DNA from: Pseudomonas neuropathica
Lineage (GTDB): Bacteria > Pseudomonadota > Gammaproteobacteria > Pseudomonadales > Pseudomonadaceae
Direction: 5' to 3'
DNA length: 64,000 nt
NCBI RefSeq assembly: GCF_015461835.1
Contig: NZ_JACOPX010000014.1
Coordinates: forward strand, 169,979 to 233,978
Made by a program: the position numbers and the translations under genes. The notes beneath the pieces are model-generated. The model searched no databases and was not told the DNA's origin. It saw only the letters and a list, made by a program, of their open reading frames with translations. Positions 63,882-64,000 of this stretch are shown here, in pieces; position 1 is the first letter of the stretch, and every line of letters begins with the position of its first letter.

Positions 63882-64000
63882 GTGCGCCAGGCATGGCGCG
63901 TTGCGCGCAAGCGCAACCAGCTTGGCTGTGGTGGCCACGCTGGTGACTTGGAGGTGGAAGTCCTCTACACACCCGGCAAGGGGAAGTGTTAGCCAGAGGC
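63882..64000 (+). mobile_element. Probable 5' end of a group II intron (partial)
   Basis: The stretch begins GTGCGCCAGGCATGGC, matching the GUGYG 5' boundary of bacterial group II introns. It continues with AGGTGGAAGTCCTCTACACA, CCCGGCAAGGGGAAGTGTTA and GCCAGAGGC, which resemble domain I of Pseudomonas introns carrying an ltrA-type reverse transcriptase. The start lies 2 bp after the T tract of a terminator, the target preference of class C introns. The maturase gene would be outside the window, so identification rests on 119 bp. Confidence 0.55.

Overview
The window reads as chromosome of a fluorescent-group Pseudomonas. The evidence is the GC-rich coding style, a fused nuoCD, the adjacent pair of unrelated isocitrate dehydrogenases (idh/icd), and a gene order from nuo through aceA, purB, hflD, mnmA, clpS/clpA, infA, bpt, aat, trxB, ftsK, lolA, rarA, crcB, serS and cysG to tusDCBE that matches, from memory, the P. 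aeruginosa PA2604-PA2649 block. About 50 kb is conserved housekeeping sequence. The two ends and several intergenic gaps are accessory.

Left end (1-11.7 kb), accessory. A leftward operon encodes a split insecticidal Tc-toxin A subunit: a TcaA-like N-terminal half (2254-5838) followed 9 bp later by a TcaB-like half (1-2244) that runs off the window. Divergent from it is a 1602-aa protein of about twelve immunoglobulin-like modules (6133-10941) with a perfect 227-bp internal duplication. The shared 294-bp intergenic region carries two 20-bp palindromes, one at a similar distance from each start codon. They resemble lux/las-rhl boxes and alternatively fit a relaxed LexA core. A HigB/HigA-type toxin-antitoxin pair (11015-11669) sits between this island and the core genome.

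Core (12-60 kb). The full 13-gene nuo operon (complex I) runs leftward from nuoA to nuoN, with a strong intercistronic double hairpin between nuoF and nuoG and a strong terminator after nuoN. Next come aceA, with a long leader and an RccR-like palindrome, a small secretin-domain protein, a GNAT enzyme, the ribosomal oxygenase roxA, purB, hflD-mnmA, a NUDIX hydrolase, and idh/icd back to back. Then follow cspD, clpS-clpA, infA, and the two N-degron transferases bpt and aat. These put the adaptor, the unfoldase and both aminoacyl-transferases of the leucine N-degron pathway in 5.5 kb. After them come trxB, ftsK (with a TTG start), lolA-rarA-crcB-serS-cysG, yqjG, and the sulfur-relay operon tusDCBE-ybiB, which supplies sulfur for the MnmA reaction encoded 23 kb away.

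Right end (59-64 kb), accessory. It holds a DUF1275 membrane protein, a small acidic protein, a lipoprotein, a GNAT enzyme, a hemerythrin, and a two-gene operon encoding an AA10 lytic polysaccharide monooxygenase and a GH18 chitinase. Neither of these two has a signal peptide, and in-frame stops upstream exclude one. An intrinsic terminator follows, and the window ends inside what looks like the 5' end of a group II intron inserted just behind that terminator.

Intergenic gaps are rich in two families of REP-type inverted repeats, and a 770-bp nested inverted repeat lies after clpA. No tRNA, rRNA or CRISPR array was found.
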